This document shows, piece by piece, positions 35,800 through 49,412 of a DNA stretch of 64,000 bases. The notes under the pieces were generated by a model, which worked only from the letters and a program-made list of their open reading frames with translations, was not told where the DNA came from and did not search any database. The DNA is taken from NCBI RefSeq assembly GCF_035594125.1, contig NC_087168.1:16032150-16096149 (forward strand), in the 5' to 3' direction. The stretch comes from Scylla paramamosain (lineage: Eukaryota; Arthropoda; Malacostraca; Decapoda; Portunidae). The translations under genes were made by a program, and so were the position numbers. Each line of letters begins with the position of its first letter. The stretch's first letter is position 1.

Positions 35800-36700
35800 A
35801 AAAGATAAGTAGATCAATGGACGAATGGGAGAAATGGTCAAGAAAGGAGAAGAAAAATCAAACTGGTACTGGAGTGTTTATTTTTCCCTTTGGTGTATTG
35901 AGAGTAGGAGTAGGGAAGGGAAATCTGACAAAAGGTAGTAAGTAGGTTAGTGGATGAATAAGAGAAATGGTCGAGGAAGAAGAAGAAGGAGAGGTAGGAG
36001 AGCACTGGCAAAGACGAGGCACTAGTTTATGGATAGGAAAATGAGACGGAATAATATCTGAAGAGAAAGAATGGGAAGAGGAAATCTCAAAAAGTGAAGA
36101 CGTGTGTCGACAAGGAGGAAGATAAAGGATGTGAAGATGAGAATAATGAGTTGGAATAGGAAATGAAAAGCAATGATTATACGAGAGAAAAATCGTAGTT
36201 ATGAAAGAGAATAGGAAAAAGAAATGTCGAAAAGTGAAGACATATGTAGACAAGGAGGAAGATAAAGGATGTGAAGATGAGAATAGTGAAATGGAATAGC
36301 AAATGAAGAACAGTGATTAGGAGAAAGAATAAGAGAGAGCGAGAAAAAAAAAACGACTTATGAGAAAAGAATGCAAAGGAGAAATAAATAAGAGTGAAAA
36401 TGTGTGTAGACAAGAACGATAATTAAGGACGTAAAGATGAAAATAATGACACTGAAAAATAAATTAACAAGAACAGTGATTAGGAGAAAGAATAAGAGAG
36501 AGGAAAATAAAAAAAATGAAAAAAGGATGAAAATGATGAAGACATATGATAAACAAAGTCAACAAAAACCATAATTAGGAGAAAGAATGAGAAAAAAGAA
36601 AAGAATGAAGAGAAATAATGACATACGCGTTTAACAAGACAGTGAAAGTTAGGAGGAAGAAAAAGAAAACGAGATAAAGAAAAAAAGCAAAGGAGAATCG
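35800..36700 (+). repeat. diverged purine-rich tandem repeat, unit about 138-160 bp
   Basis: AAGTGAAGACGTGTGTCGACAAGG near 36094 recurs near 36233 (AAGTGAAGACATATGTAGACAAGG) and 36391 (AGTGAAAATGTGTGTAGACAAG). Each is followed by a GATAAAGGATGTGAAGATGAGAATAATGA block and an ACAGTGATTAGGAGAAAGAATAAGAGAG block. Minus-strand frames are Phe/Leu/Ser artefacts. Confidence 0.85.
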
Positions 36701-36710
36701 TCTGTAGCAC

Positions 36711-36714
<4 letters not shown>

Positions 36715-36786
<72 letters not shown>
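36715..36786 (+). repeat. (GA)n microsatellite
   Basis: Pure GA array, the left arm of a GA/CT inverted pair with the array at 36872. Confidence 0.98.
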
Positions 36787-36790
<4 letters not shown>

Positions 36791-36868
36791 GTTAGGCAGT
36801 CCATCTGTGTTTGGCGTTTAAATTGCTTTTCAATTCCTTTTCTTCCTTCACCAAATTTCAGTGTCCAT

Positions 36869-37016
<148 letters not shown>

Positions 37017-37376
37017 ATAATGGCGGTGCAGGATCACATCAGCCATTCATCAGAGGTTAGTTGTGTTTTCCGCTTTCGGTGGCGGGAAGGAGCTTGGCAG
37101 GTGGACGGGCGGTGAGTGTTCGCCTTTATTGTGTTATTCTCGTCCCTCTTCACCCCCTCGTCCTCGATCTCGTCCTCGTCATCGTTGTCGTGGTTGTGGT
37201 TGTGGTTGTGGTTGTGGTTCTCGTTGTAGTTGTTGTTTTTATTTATTTATTTTATTTTTTCATTATTGTCCTCATCTCGTCTTCCTCTTCGTTTTCCTTT
37301 TTCTTCTCCTCCTCTTCACCCTTCAGCCTCTCTCTTTTTTTTTTCTCCTATTTATTCCACATCTCGTCCCTAACCC

Positions 37377-37516
<140 letters not shown>

Positions 37517-37614
37517 GTTCCAGAGCCGAAGCCAACCCTCGTATCTTCTGGTCACCTTTGCATCTTTCACAGCATCAGGGTCGCATTGTCACACCAAGTC
37601 CATCATTTCTTGGG

Positions 37615-37720
<106 letters not shown>

Positions 37721-38505
37721 CTATCATTTCTTGTGTTGTTTTTCCTCTCTTTTCTCCTGTTTCCCTCCTCCCTCCCCCTCGATCTTTCCCTTCCTATCTT
37801 CCCTCCCTCCCTCCCTCCCTTACCTCGTCTCTTCCGTCTCATTCCTCCTCCCTCCTTCCTCCTTTCCCTCTCATCCCTCCTGCCTTCCCTCCCACCCTCC
37901 CTTCGTCCCTCCTCCCTCCTCCTTTTCCTCCCTCTCTTCCCTGCTGTCCTTTCACTTGACCATTCCTTTCCTCCCTTCACTCCCTCCCATCCCCTCCTCC
38001 CTTCCCCTCGATCCTTCCTCTCGGCCCTCCCTCTCGACCCTTCTCTCTCATCCCTCCTTCCTCCTCCCTTACTCTCGTCTCTTCACTCTCTTCCTTTCAC
38101 TGCTTTCTTCCTCGTCTAGTTTTTCAGTTCTGCAGAAAGGTTGGCGAAGTCGATGCATATTTTTTAATGTTCTTTCTCTGTTCATCCTTCCTTTCGACAC
38201 GGTTTTTCTTTATCCTCACCCCTTTTCTGCTTCCTCTCTCTCTCTCTCTCTCTTGCTTTAAATTCATTCCCTCTCCTTAGTTGCTGCTTTTAACCCTCCG
38301 TCCCTTACCTTGTTTTTCTCTTCCCATTTCCTCCTCCTCCTCCACTATTTCCGTGTCTCTATAAAATATTTTTGGATTTTTCTTTCTTTACTTTCCTTTT
38401 TGTCTCCCTCTCTCTCTATCTCGCTTTTATGAATTTTCTTTCCCTCACGTTCACTCAGTCTCTCAAATCCGCGTGTCGTTCTCTCCATCCCCTCCTTCTG
38501 TCCTT

Positions 38506-38508
<3 letters not shown>

Positions 38509-38586
<78 letters not shown>
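38509..38586 (+). repeat. (CT)n microsatellite
   Basis: Pure CT array, the left arm of a CT/GA inverted pair. Confidence 0.98.
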
Positions 38587-38589
<3 letters not shown>

Positions 38590-38666
38590 CATCTGTGATT
38601 CAGAAAGCGTCGTAGAGATTATATCGCGTTCCGTTTTCTGAAGAATTGGGGGATTTTGCTTGGTGG

Positions 38667-38669
<3 letters not shown>

Positions 38670-38745
<76 letters not shown>

Positions 38746-38746
38746 G
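38670..38746 (+). repeat. (GA)n microsatellite
   Basis: GA array with one AAAG interruption, the complement of the CT array 83 bp upstream. Confidence 0.97.
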
Positions 38747-39150
38747 GTGTCTTGATTACTTTTTAATGGTTAGATGAAAAAGAAAGTAACCAAAGAATTT
38801 TAGAAACTCTGGGAAAATCTCTCCAGCCAAAGAATTATGGAAACTTTATATATGTATATATATTTTTTTTTTTACCAATGTGTGTGTGATTCCAGGGAAA
38901 AGAAAAACAGTAAGGAAGATTTTCAAAGAGGGTGAGGGAAGGTGTGAGAAAGTGTGTTGGTTGTCCAGGGGGTACGATGTTCCTCTCCTGAAAATGTCAA
39001 GTCATATGAAGGTGAGGAATAAGTGAAGGTCCAACGCTCCAGGAATTTGACGCCGGAGAAAAAAGAAATAAGAAACGATTTTGCGCAGATGTACTTTTTT
39101 TTTTTTTTTTCCTGCAAGAGAGAAAAGATATACAGGACATAGATGAGTAT
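38747..39150. other. unique DNA, no gene seen
   Basis: Mixed AT-rich sequence with T runs at 38865 and 39092. The word CTCCAGGAATTTG at 39039 reappears inverted at 39221 (CAAATTCCTGGAG), flanking the CA array. Confidence 0.5.

Positions 39151-39152
<2 letters not shown>

Positions 39153-39199
<47 letters not shown>
39153..39199 (+). repeat. (CA)n microsatellite
   Basis: CA array of about 47 bp. Confidence 0.97.
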
Positions 39200-39202
<3 letters not shown>

Positions 39203-39409
39203 AGTATTTTCCAAAGACAAATTCCTGGAGCGACTAACTGTATTGTATTGTCACTTTTGGACTTGAACCTCAGGAGGAGAATCATAACCTTAAAAAACAA
39301 ATTTGCCTCTGAAACTCCTCTCGTTTTTTTTTTTTTCTTTTCTCTCAAAGGAGCGGTCAGCTAACTACAGGATAATGTTTCAATTTTTTGCAAGATGTCA
39401 CAAAGCAGA

Positions 39410-39518
<109 letters not shown>

Positions 39519-39821
39519 GAAGAAATGGCGTGGCTGTCATCGCATGGCGAGAAATGATTCTGGCAAGTAAATGTTTCCAAGGCAAATTCAAGCCTGAGCT
39601 GGCTCTTCTGTGGCATTCTTTCCCTTTTTTTTTTTTTTTGTGGACAGACATTTAGCGGGATTTTATTCCCTGAAATTGTTTTTGCCCTTGGAACTTTCTC
39701 CCTTGTTTACTAAGAAATACCAGCTGCGGTATAGCTGTCGGGAATATCTTTATAATGTGAATGGGAGGAATGAATTAGTTCAAATGCTGGCGGTAGTGTA
39801 GTCACGAAAAGCAAATTGATA

Positions 39822-40800
<979 letters not shown>

Positions 40801-40801
40801 T

Positions 40802-41060
40802 TAGAACACAAGACCATAAGAAAATAAGGGAAACTGCAGGAAGCCATCAGACCTATACGTGACTCTCCCTCTTTGAAACACACCTACCTAATTCCACCTA
40901 TTATCCTCATCCATGAATTTGTTAATCTTCTTTTCAAGCTCCCTGATGACTCAGCACTAACAACCTGATTACTGAGTCCATTCCATTCATGTACCACTCT
41001 ATTTGAGAACCAAGTCCTTCCTTTTTCTTTTTTTCATCTAGCTATTTTTCTTTTGAAGCG
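40802..41060 (-). mobile_element. 3' end of a LINE (non-LTR retrotransposon), best copy
   Basis: Read on the minus strand, the segment opens with the frame NRVVHEWNGLSNQVVSAESS, then SLKRRLTNSWM, matching the C-terminal SxRVVxxWNxLPxxVV...SxxSFKxxLD pattern of LINE reverse transcriptase proteins. A stop follows, then a short 3' UTR (ACGTATAGGTCTGATGGC, TTCCTGCAGTTTCCC) and a TTATTTTCTTATGG tail. Upstream the frame breaks, so this is a 5'-truncated pseudo-copy. Related ends occur at 2331-2490, 30436-30600 and 45937-45990. Confidence 0.8.
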
Positions 41061-42440
41061 TCACCATATGATCTCGTTGTTGTTTACCGTAGAAAGCCAA
41101 TAACCCAGTACCTCAGTCAGTCCTCTCATTCCCTCTACAGCTGGTGCCATATTCCAGACTCACAGTGACACGCTTCTCGGTTTCCCTTGATTTTGGAAGT
41201 TTAAGGGAAAAAAAAGAAAAAACATATGCCGAAGTCCCACGTCTCTCCTTATATTGAGCCGCGGTCTTATTTACATGGAGAGGTGCGGCCCCCTCGCCAC
41301 GTCGAACTTTCATCAGCTGTCCTCTGAGGAGATATGTTTGCCTCGCCGCGGCTGGCACGGACCTGGTGTAGTTACGTGACCATTGTGGTTTGGAGTTTAT
41401 TGTATTTGTGTGGAGAAACTTCGCCCTTTGATTGCTATGGTTCTCCTGAAGCTTAATGAAGTAATATGGTTAAAGTTTACTGTATGATTTCAAAAGATGT
41501 CACTGGGAGCAAAAGACGATCGGGTAGTTGCAGCGTATCATTGCCTGTAGTCTTGTATTTGTTCCGTGAAAATCATGTAGGATTACTTAAACATCAGGTG
41601 TCGTGTTGCATTAACTGTCAAAGGCTCAACATTCATTAGGCGCCGATTCCGCAGCCTTCACTCAGCCTACCCTCCACTCAGCGGCGCCATAAAAGAGTAA
41701 ATTTAACTCCAGCCAGCGTCCCGGGGTGGAGAAACTGCCCTGATGAGCGACATCAAAGCGACCCTTAAAGTTACCCAAGCCCCCGTGGCGCGCCCCGCGG
41801 GGACACCACCAGCACCACCACCACACTGGCCACCTCTTTGCCTCCATTATAATCAACAGTGTCCTGAGGCAGACGTGTTTTCCTCTTACAACAGATGTCT
41901 TATCCTTCAGCAGTGTCAGCGTCAGCAAAAAAGCCTGAAGAGGGAGTCCATTACAGCGCCATCACACTGGTGGTGGCCGTCGGCATGGTCTGGCGCCATC
42001 ATGTTATACAATACTGTGTTCTTAACTTGTGTTCTTTATTACAGCAAAGTGTTTCCATGAAAAACGATACGATACCATATTACCTCGAAGCTGAGACGCA
42101 AGAACATCAAACAGTCTTTGCTGGAATAAGAGAAATAACATTAATGTGTTACGTTGTAATTTGTCAAGAAAACTCAGTCAGTAGAAAATAACTGGTTCGT
42201 ACCAGCCATTAATACCAGACGCGACGAACAGCCGCGCCCTTGAAGAGTCAAACACGTTGCCAGGTCACGGTATAATGAAGAAATAAGTAAGTAAACTAGT
42301 TCCCTCTGCCCAGCGTGGCGGCGATATCCGCGCCACGCCAGCCAGGTCAGCACCGCCCCCTGGCCAGCCGTCCACCACCCCATAAAAAGTCTATTGACCT
42401 TCCTTCAATCTTCCTGAAGAAACGACTCGAGACTAAAACT
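41061..42440. other. GC-richer unique block, no gene supported
   Basis: Complex sequence with little simple repeat. Frames at 41113-41358 (-), 41662-41928 (-) and 41743-42060 (+) have mixed composition, but none shows a recognisable domain or a coherent exon structure. A CTCF-like core lies at 42350-42367 on the minus strand (CCAGGGGGCGGTG). Confidence 0.4.
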
Positions 42441-42449
42441 ACCGCCGCT

Positions 42450-42800
42450 GGCCTCCCCATCCCTTCCCTTCCCTTTCCTTACAGTCCCCGCCCCTTCCTT
42501 TTACTTCCCTTTCCTTCCTTTTCCTTCCGTTCCCATCACTTTCTTTCACCTACCTTCTCTTTATTTCCCTTCCCTTCCCTTCCATTTCCTTATCCTTTTC
42601 TTTCCTTCCAATCTCCGTCCTTTCCTTTCATCTCCTTGCCTTTCCCTCCATTCCATTCCCTTTCCATTACTCCCTCCTTTCCTCTCCCCTCCCCTCCTCT
42701 CCCGTATTCTCCCCTCCCATTCTATAGTTCTTTCCCTTCTTGTCCTTTCTTTCATTACCATTTCTCCCCACTCGGCTCTTTTCACCCCATCAACGTGTCC
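42450..42800 (+). repeat. (TTCCC)n-type pyrimidine minisatellite
   Basis: Degenerate CTTCCCTTTCC pentamer/hexamer words through about 350 bp. The open frame 42315-42839 is Pro/Phe/Ser/Leu because of it. Confidence 0.8.
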
Positions 42801-43370
42801 ATTCTATCAACCCCTTATCCTACTCCTCCGCACCCTTGATCTACGTCTATTTCACCCTGTTACCACTTCCTTGAGCTCCTTTATTTTTCCTCGCTTTTCA
42901 TCGTCTTCCTTTCCCTGGTCTCCGTCGCCTCGTCTTGCCTCGCTCAGCCTGTGTTTACCTCGACTCTCCTCTCCTCCCACCTCGTGTCCTCGCTGTTTTT
43001 CTCCCGCCCTGATTTCCCTGCAAGCAATCAGTCAGTCCCGCCACGCCCCTCCCAGCCCCGCCCTTTCCTGTCCTCCAACGCAATGCCGCGCTCTCTTTTT
43101 TGTCTTTTCTTGCTCATGTTTGTGTCAGATTTTCGTGATGTTTCCTGGTGTTTCCTCGTTTTTTTTTTTACTTTGTTTTTAGCGAGGGAAATATATATAT
43201 ATAGAAGGGAAAATAGTGTCTTGTTTGTTTGTTAGGTTACGTTAAGTTTAGAATAGAAATTGTTGAGGTATTTTAGTTTTTGGTTTGTTTTGATGTGCTT
43301 TGGTTGTTCGTATATTTGTTTTTCATTGCGTTTAGTTACGGTACGAGCAGAAGATACTTTTAGACAGACG
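42801..43370. other. pyrimidine-leaning unique DNA, no gene seen
   Basis: Ser/Pro/Phe open frames only. A short (AT)n at 43190-43202 is present. Confidence 0.5.
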
Positions 43371-43374
43371 TATA

Positions 43375-43498
<124 letters not shown>

Positions 43499-43740
43499 TC
43501 CCATTCAGGCAAGCACGACACGGAATAATCTGTCTGCACACCATTACCTCCCCTTGCAATATTGTTTACAGTTAAGTGTGTGCGCCGGATTTGTTTCCCT
43601 TGATTTTCTGCTTCCTGTCGTGAAAAAAAAAGAAAAAAGAAATAAAAAAACAGCCTCGCTCTTGCCCTGCTATTAGTCACCGGCAGGTTTTCAGCAGGTA
43701 ATAGCGCACCTGTATCACCTGCTGCATTGGTAAAGGTACA

Positions 43741-43832
43741 AAAAAAAGGGGCCAGGTGGGATTCGCACAGCAAGCTCACGTGAGTAATAGTGATAGGGAA
43801 CTAAACACATTACCGACTTTCGATAATAACCC
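43741..43832 (-). mobile_element. tRNA-like SINE head or tRNA pseudogene, decayed
   Basis: On the minus strand GAAAGTCGGTAATGTG resembles the D-arm/A-box end of tRNAs (CAGTCGGTAGAGCG). About 35 bp later TGTGCGAATCC matches the B-box consensus GGTTCGANTCC at 9 of 11 positions, and CACCTGGCCCC is followed at once by eight T, a polymerase III terminator. The T-stem no longer pairs well and no anticodon arm is clear, so this is a tRNA-derived SINE fragment or pseudogene rather than a working tRNA. Confidence 0.45.
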
Positions 43833-43872
43833 GTGTGTCCGGTGAGTGAGGAGGGGCGTTTGTCAATGTCTC

Positions 43873-44560
<688 letters not shown>

Positions 44561-44619
44561 AAACTCACAGACAGCGAGATTTGAAGAGAATGTAATTTTT
44601 GGACTTGCTTTTAGGCTTC

Positions 44620-45060
44620 TTTCCTTCTGGACTTGTAACATCATTGGTACCTTTTTTTCCGTAGTATAGTTGCGCTAGTCAGAATCTCCCTTATATGCTC
44701 TTATCCTCATTGATCAGCTACACTCTCTACCCTTAGCTTCCTTGTGGCTTGCCTTACTTATGTTCTGTCAAATTGTCTTCCCGTTTTCCCGAGAGTTGTT
44801 GCACTTAGCCAGAAATTTCCTTACATGAAAATCTACTCCTATCTTCACTGAGGGTAAGTTTTTGTCCCATGGCTTCCTTCCTTGTGGCGTACCTTACTTG
44901 TCATCTGTGAAACCACTTACCCATTTTCCTTAATTTTATTGCCTTTAGCCAAGACCTCCCTCACGTAAATAACTCTCTTCTTTTTTAATCTTAAGTCTCT
45001 GCCCTCAGCATCCTCCTCCTGGCGTCCTTTATGCTTCTATCGGACCACCTGCCCATCTGT
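44620..45060 (+). repeat. diverged tandem repeat, unit about 131-140 bp
   Basis: GTTGCGCTAGTCAGAATCTCCC near 44669 recurs as GTTGCACTTAGCCAGAAATTTCC near 44799 and ATTGCCTTTAGCCAAGACCTCCC near 44939. Each unit continues with a CTCTTATCCTCATTGA-like block, CCCTTAGCTTCCTTGTGGC, TTGCCTTACTTATG and TTCCCGTTTTCC. About three units plus a partial fourth. Confidence 0.85.
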
Positions 45061-45936
<876 letters not shown>

Positions 45937-45990
45937 AACGTGTAGGCCTGGTGGCTTCTTGCAGTTTTCCTTATTTTCTGATGTTCTTTG
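45937..45990 (+). mobile_element. LINE 3' terminal fragment
   Basis: ACGTGTAGGCCTGGTGGCTTC, TTGCAGTTTTCC, TTATTTTCTGATGTTC matches the 3' UTR and tail of the LINE copy at 40802-41060 (read there on the minus strand). Only about 54 bp are kept. Confidence 0.7.
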
Positions 45991-46345
45991 GTTTAACGCC
46001 CACATTTTTGGTACATAAATGAGTGGTCTCCTTTATTTTGTGATGTTCTTATGTTCAGTACCCAGATTTTCGTTACAGGTATGTGAAATCTATCTTATTT
46101 TCTTATGTTCATATGTTTGACGTCCAGATTTTCGGTATATATATGAGTGATCCACCTTATTTTCTTATGTTATGTTCAGTACCCAGACTTTCGGTACAAA
46201 ATATAAACAGTCTATGCTGGAATGGTGTGGCAAGTGTTATTCCTCAAGGCGCTAATATGTGATGGTTTCTTGCAATATGAACGCGCAGATTTTCGGTACA
46301 AATATAAACGATTTGTGCTGGAATTACATGGCAAGTATGTTATCC
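45985..46345 (+). repeat. minisatellite grown from a LINE 3' tail
   Basis: Three units of about 60 bp (near 45992, 46056, 46118) each read CACATTTTTGGTACA or CAGATTTTCGGTATA, then ATGAGTG, then CCTTATTTTCTTATGTTC. The last block is the LINE tail of the preceding fragment. Two longer units follow from 46180 and 46280, with CAGACTTTCGGTACAAAATATAAAC, GTGCTGGAAT and GGCAAGTGTTAT...AAGGCGCTA. Confidence 0.8.
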
Positions 46346-46590
46346 CTTAAGACGCTGCCATGTTTAGTCATCGCATCTTAAAATAATGATACTTTTTCCA
46401 TTCATTTTTCAGGTGGGAGGGGGAATCACTAAGATAACAATTCTTAACTTATCTTTTACCTCTAACTCGTATAGTTCATTCATGTGATGGTGAAAGGTAA
46501 TGAATCCTTGCAGCCTTCATTAGTACTGGATCTTACCTGTAGATTCCATAGAGAGTTGTGTTGCAAGAGTGTTGCGTGGCTGAGATTGCC
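46346..46590. other. unique DNA, no gene seen
   Basis: No feature recognised. Confidence 0.5.
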
Positions 46591-46591
46591 C

Positions 46592-46592
<1 letters not shown>

Positions 46593-46644
<52 letters not shown>
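46593..46644 (+). repeat. (GT)n microsatellite
   Basis: Pure GT array of about 50 bp. Confidence 0.97.
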
Positions 46645-46646
<2 letters not shown>

Positions 46647-46819
46647 AGCCAGCGGGGTGCACGAGTACTTGCATGTGGTGTACCCTTCGTGCCATGCTTC
46701 CTGTGGCGTGAGGGGCTGTTTTGCTAACCACCCGTGCGGCTCGTGTCATCGGAGGGGAGGGGATGGGGGGTTTGTTCACTAATGGCGACATGTTGCTGTT
46801 CTTGTCCCTGTGGATCTGA

Positions 46820-47275
46820 ATGTACTTTGAATTCAGTCCACTCTGTTCAACTAAATATCCCTTGAAATTTGCTTTGTTCAACTATATGTACCTTAAAACG
46901 GACTCTGTTCAGCTAAATATGCCTTGAAGTTCTCTCTCTTCACCTAAATATACCTTAAAAGTTAACTCTGTTCAACTGAATATCCGTAAAAATCCACTCT
47001 TTTCAGGTAAATATACGCCGAAATCCCCTCCACTCAACTAAATACACCTTGAAATCCACTCATTTCAATTAAATATATCTTAAAAATTCACTCTGTTCAA
47101 CTGAATATTCGTAAAAATCCACTCTTTTCAAGTAAATATACCCCGAAATCCCCTCCAGTCAACTAAATACACCTTGAAATCCACTCATTTCAATTAAATA
47201 TATCTTAAAAATTCACTCCCTTCAACTGAATATACCTTGAAATCCAGTCAGTTCAACTAAAAAAATGCTTTAAAT
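46820..47275 (+). repeat. minisatellite, 31-bp monomers in a 125-bp higher-order unit
   Basis: A monomer of the form CCTTGAAATCCACTCATTTCAATTAAATATA recurs about 14 times. In the right half, groups of four distinct monomers repeat together: TTCAACTGAATAT occurs at 46971, 47096 and 47221, exactly 125 bp apart, and the 125-bp blocks are nearly identical, whereas monomers within a block differ strongly. The left part (46820-46945) is more diverged. Confidence 0.92.
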
Positions 47276-47960
47276 CCACCAGTGTTTCTCTCGCCAACCA
47301 ACACAACCAAGAACCAAGAAATTTCCCCGCCAAGACACTGACCATCACATTAACCAACCAAACCTCACCCACGCCTCCTTTCTACCTACTGTTCGACTCT
47401 TGACCAGCAGGGGCACAGGAAACGCAGGTAACAGTGCAGGTGTTTATTCACAGAAGGTGTGAACAGAAGGCTGGAGGTAGGTGATCTCTCGGCGCCAGGC
47501 CGCGCACTTCCACTTAACACTTATGACTGAAGCCTAGCTCGTTCACTCATACACGTATTCATGCCTCACACAAGTCTCGCTCATTCACTCGTTCACACAA
47601 CTAGCTAACAACCACACACCTACCCACCATTCACTTCTTGCGTTTTATTCCACGAAAGACCCATAATCGTGGAGGCGGATGCTGGGAAGTCCTCACAAGC
47701 ACCCCTTCCCTTTTTCCCTCCCTCTCCGTTTTCTTTATTTTACATCCCCTTCACGTCCCCGGCGCAGCGTGATCCTGCCATCATTAGAGTGTGATGACTG
47801 GTATTCTGGGATTCTGCCTCGCTAGTAAACCCACGCACCGCCGCTCAATACACCCCAGGGACTATTAGTGCTCATTTGGGCGGACGAGTAGTATTTAGGG
47901 GCGAGGGGAAGGTGAGCCCCAGTAACTCCCTTTGATTGAATTAAGAGCCTTTTCCTCACG
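47276..47960. other. unique DNA, no gene seen
   Basis: High-complexity sequence with GTTCACTC/CATTCACTCG words near 47538-47600. No gene supported. Confidence 0.5.
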
Positions 47961-47961
47961 T

Positions 47962-48073
<112 letters not shown>

Positions 48074-48271
48074 TCTTTAGTTTCAGGTAGGTTAGGAGTG
48101 GTAGGTGGAGGGACAGTGGTCAGCAGAGAGAGGAAGAGGGAGAGAGGAGATGGAGAAAAGGAAAGAGAAGGGAAGGAAGGTGAAGGGGCGTTGGCTAACT
48201 GAGAGAGAGGAGGTGAATAGAAGGAAATATGAGGAAATGTGAGGGTGGAATGGTGCAAGGAGGGACAGTGG

Positions 48272-48272
<1 letters not shown>

Positions 48273-48354
<82 letters not shown>
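48273..48354 (+). repeat. (GA)n microsatellite
   Basis: Pure GA array of about 81 bp, lying between two CT arrays and complementary to both. Confidence 0.98.
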
Positions 48355-48358
<4 letters not shown>

Positions 48359-48467
48359 TGTAGGAGGGAACAAAAATGGCTTCCCTCATTAAGTTGGGCC
48401 AAATATTAGCCTTCAGTGTCAACAGAGTGGCGTGTTTAGTGCCAGTTTGGGGTCCATTCATCACCCA

Positions 48468-48570
<103 letters not shown>

Positions 48571-49000
48571 TCATGGCCTTCATGCCTCATTTCCAGCCTC
48601 TTTTCTTCCTCCATTCTCTCCTCTTATGTTCTATTCCTGCCTTCATTATTTTTGTCTTTTACTCCCCTCTCCCGCTGAGCCTTTATGTTTACTACTAAGG
48701 ATGTGTCCCTCCCTATCTCTCTCTCTCCGTGACGCGACACGATGCAGTGTAGTAAGGAAAAAGCGTAATAAAACTTCCCTTGTCTCAGCTTCATTTTATT
48801 CCACAGTATCTCAGTTTTCCTCACGCCACGCCACGTCACACAGCAACGCAACACCATCACGCGGCGCGGAGACGCATACAGCACACGCATATCCCTCTCG
48901 CCCACATAACGTTGAGAAATATAGAACATAACGTAAGGAAAGCTGCAAAAAAATGGTATATTTACTCGTGGGACTCCTTATGGTAAACGTATGATGGTAT
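48571..49000. other. mixed DNA, no gene seen
   Basis: Short CT tract at 48711-48727. Paired open frames on both strands are unrecognised. Confidence 0.5.
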
Positions 49001-49004
49001 ACCT

Positions 49005-49150
49005 AACCTTACATAACCTAACCTAACGTAACGTAACCTAACCTGACCTAACCAGACCTAACGTAACCAAACCTAGCCAAACCAAAATTTACCAAACCAA
49101 ACCAAACCTAACCTATCCTAACATAAGCAAACCTAACCCAACCCAACCCC
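49005..49150 (+). repeat. interstitial CCTAA telomere-like array, degenerate
   Basis: About 28 pentamer words, CCTAA with CGTAA, CCTGA, CCAGA, CCAAA and CCCAA variants. The variants are clustered (GTAAC early, CCAAA later), as if sub-arrays had expanded separately. Confidence 0.85.
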
Positions 49151-49207
49151 ACATACTCGATATCACCGCTTTCCACAGCACAAGAACACTTCACACCTCC
49201 TTCCTTG

Positions 49208-49235
49208 CCCCACCACCACCACCACCACCACCACT
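49208..49235 (+). repeat. (CCA)n microsatellite
   Basis: Nine CAC/CCA triplets. Confidence 0.93.
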
Positions 49236-49412
49236 TCTACCACCACAGCCGCACTTCTGCTCACACTTTACACATAAGCAGCGAACGTGAGGGTAAGAGG
49301 CACTCAGTACAAGGCCTCGCTGGTGTAATAGAGCGGCCCATTAGCGCCTACGAGAAGCTCAAGCACGGAGGCCTGGGCTGGAACCTCGAGGCTGGCCGGT
49401 GGTTGGGACAAG

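Noticed and set aside
46820..47275. Possible CRISPR array because of regular 31-bp spacing
   Set aside because: The repeat is contiguous with no unique spacers, the monomers diverge gradually, and the DNA is eukaryotic. It is a minisatellite.
49005..49150. Chromosome end (telomere)
   Set aside because: The array is short and degenerate, with unique sequence and MITEs on both sides. It is internal.
49320..49405. Possible tRNA gene near GGCTGGAACC
   Set aside because: A B-box-like word exists on the minus strand (GGTTCCAGCCC), but there is no matching A box at the right distance and no cloverleaf.
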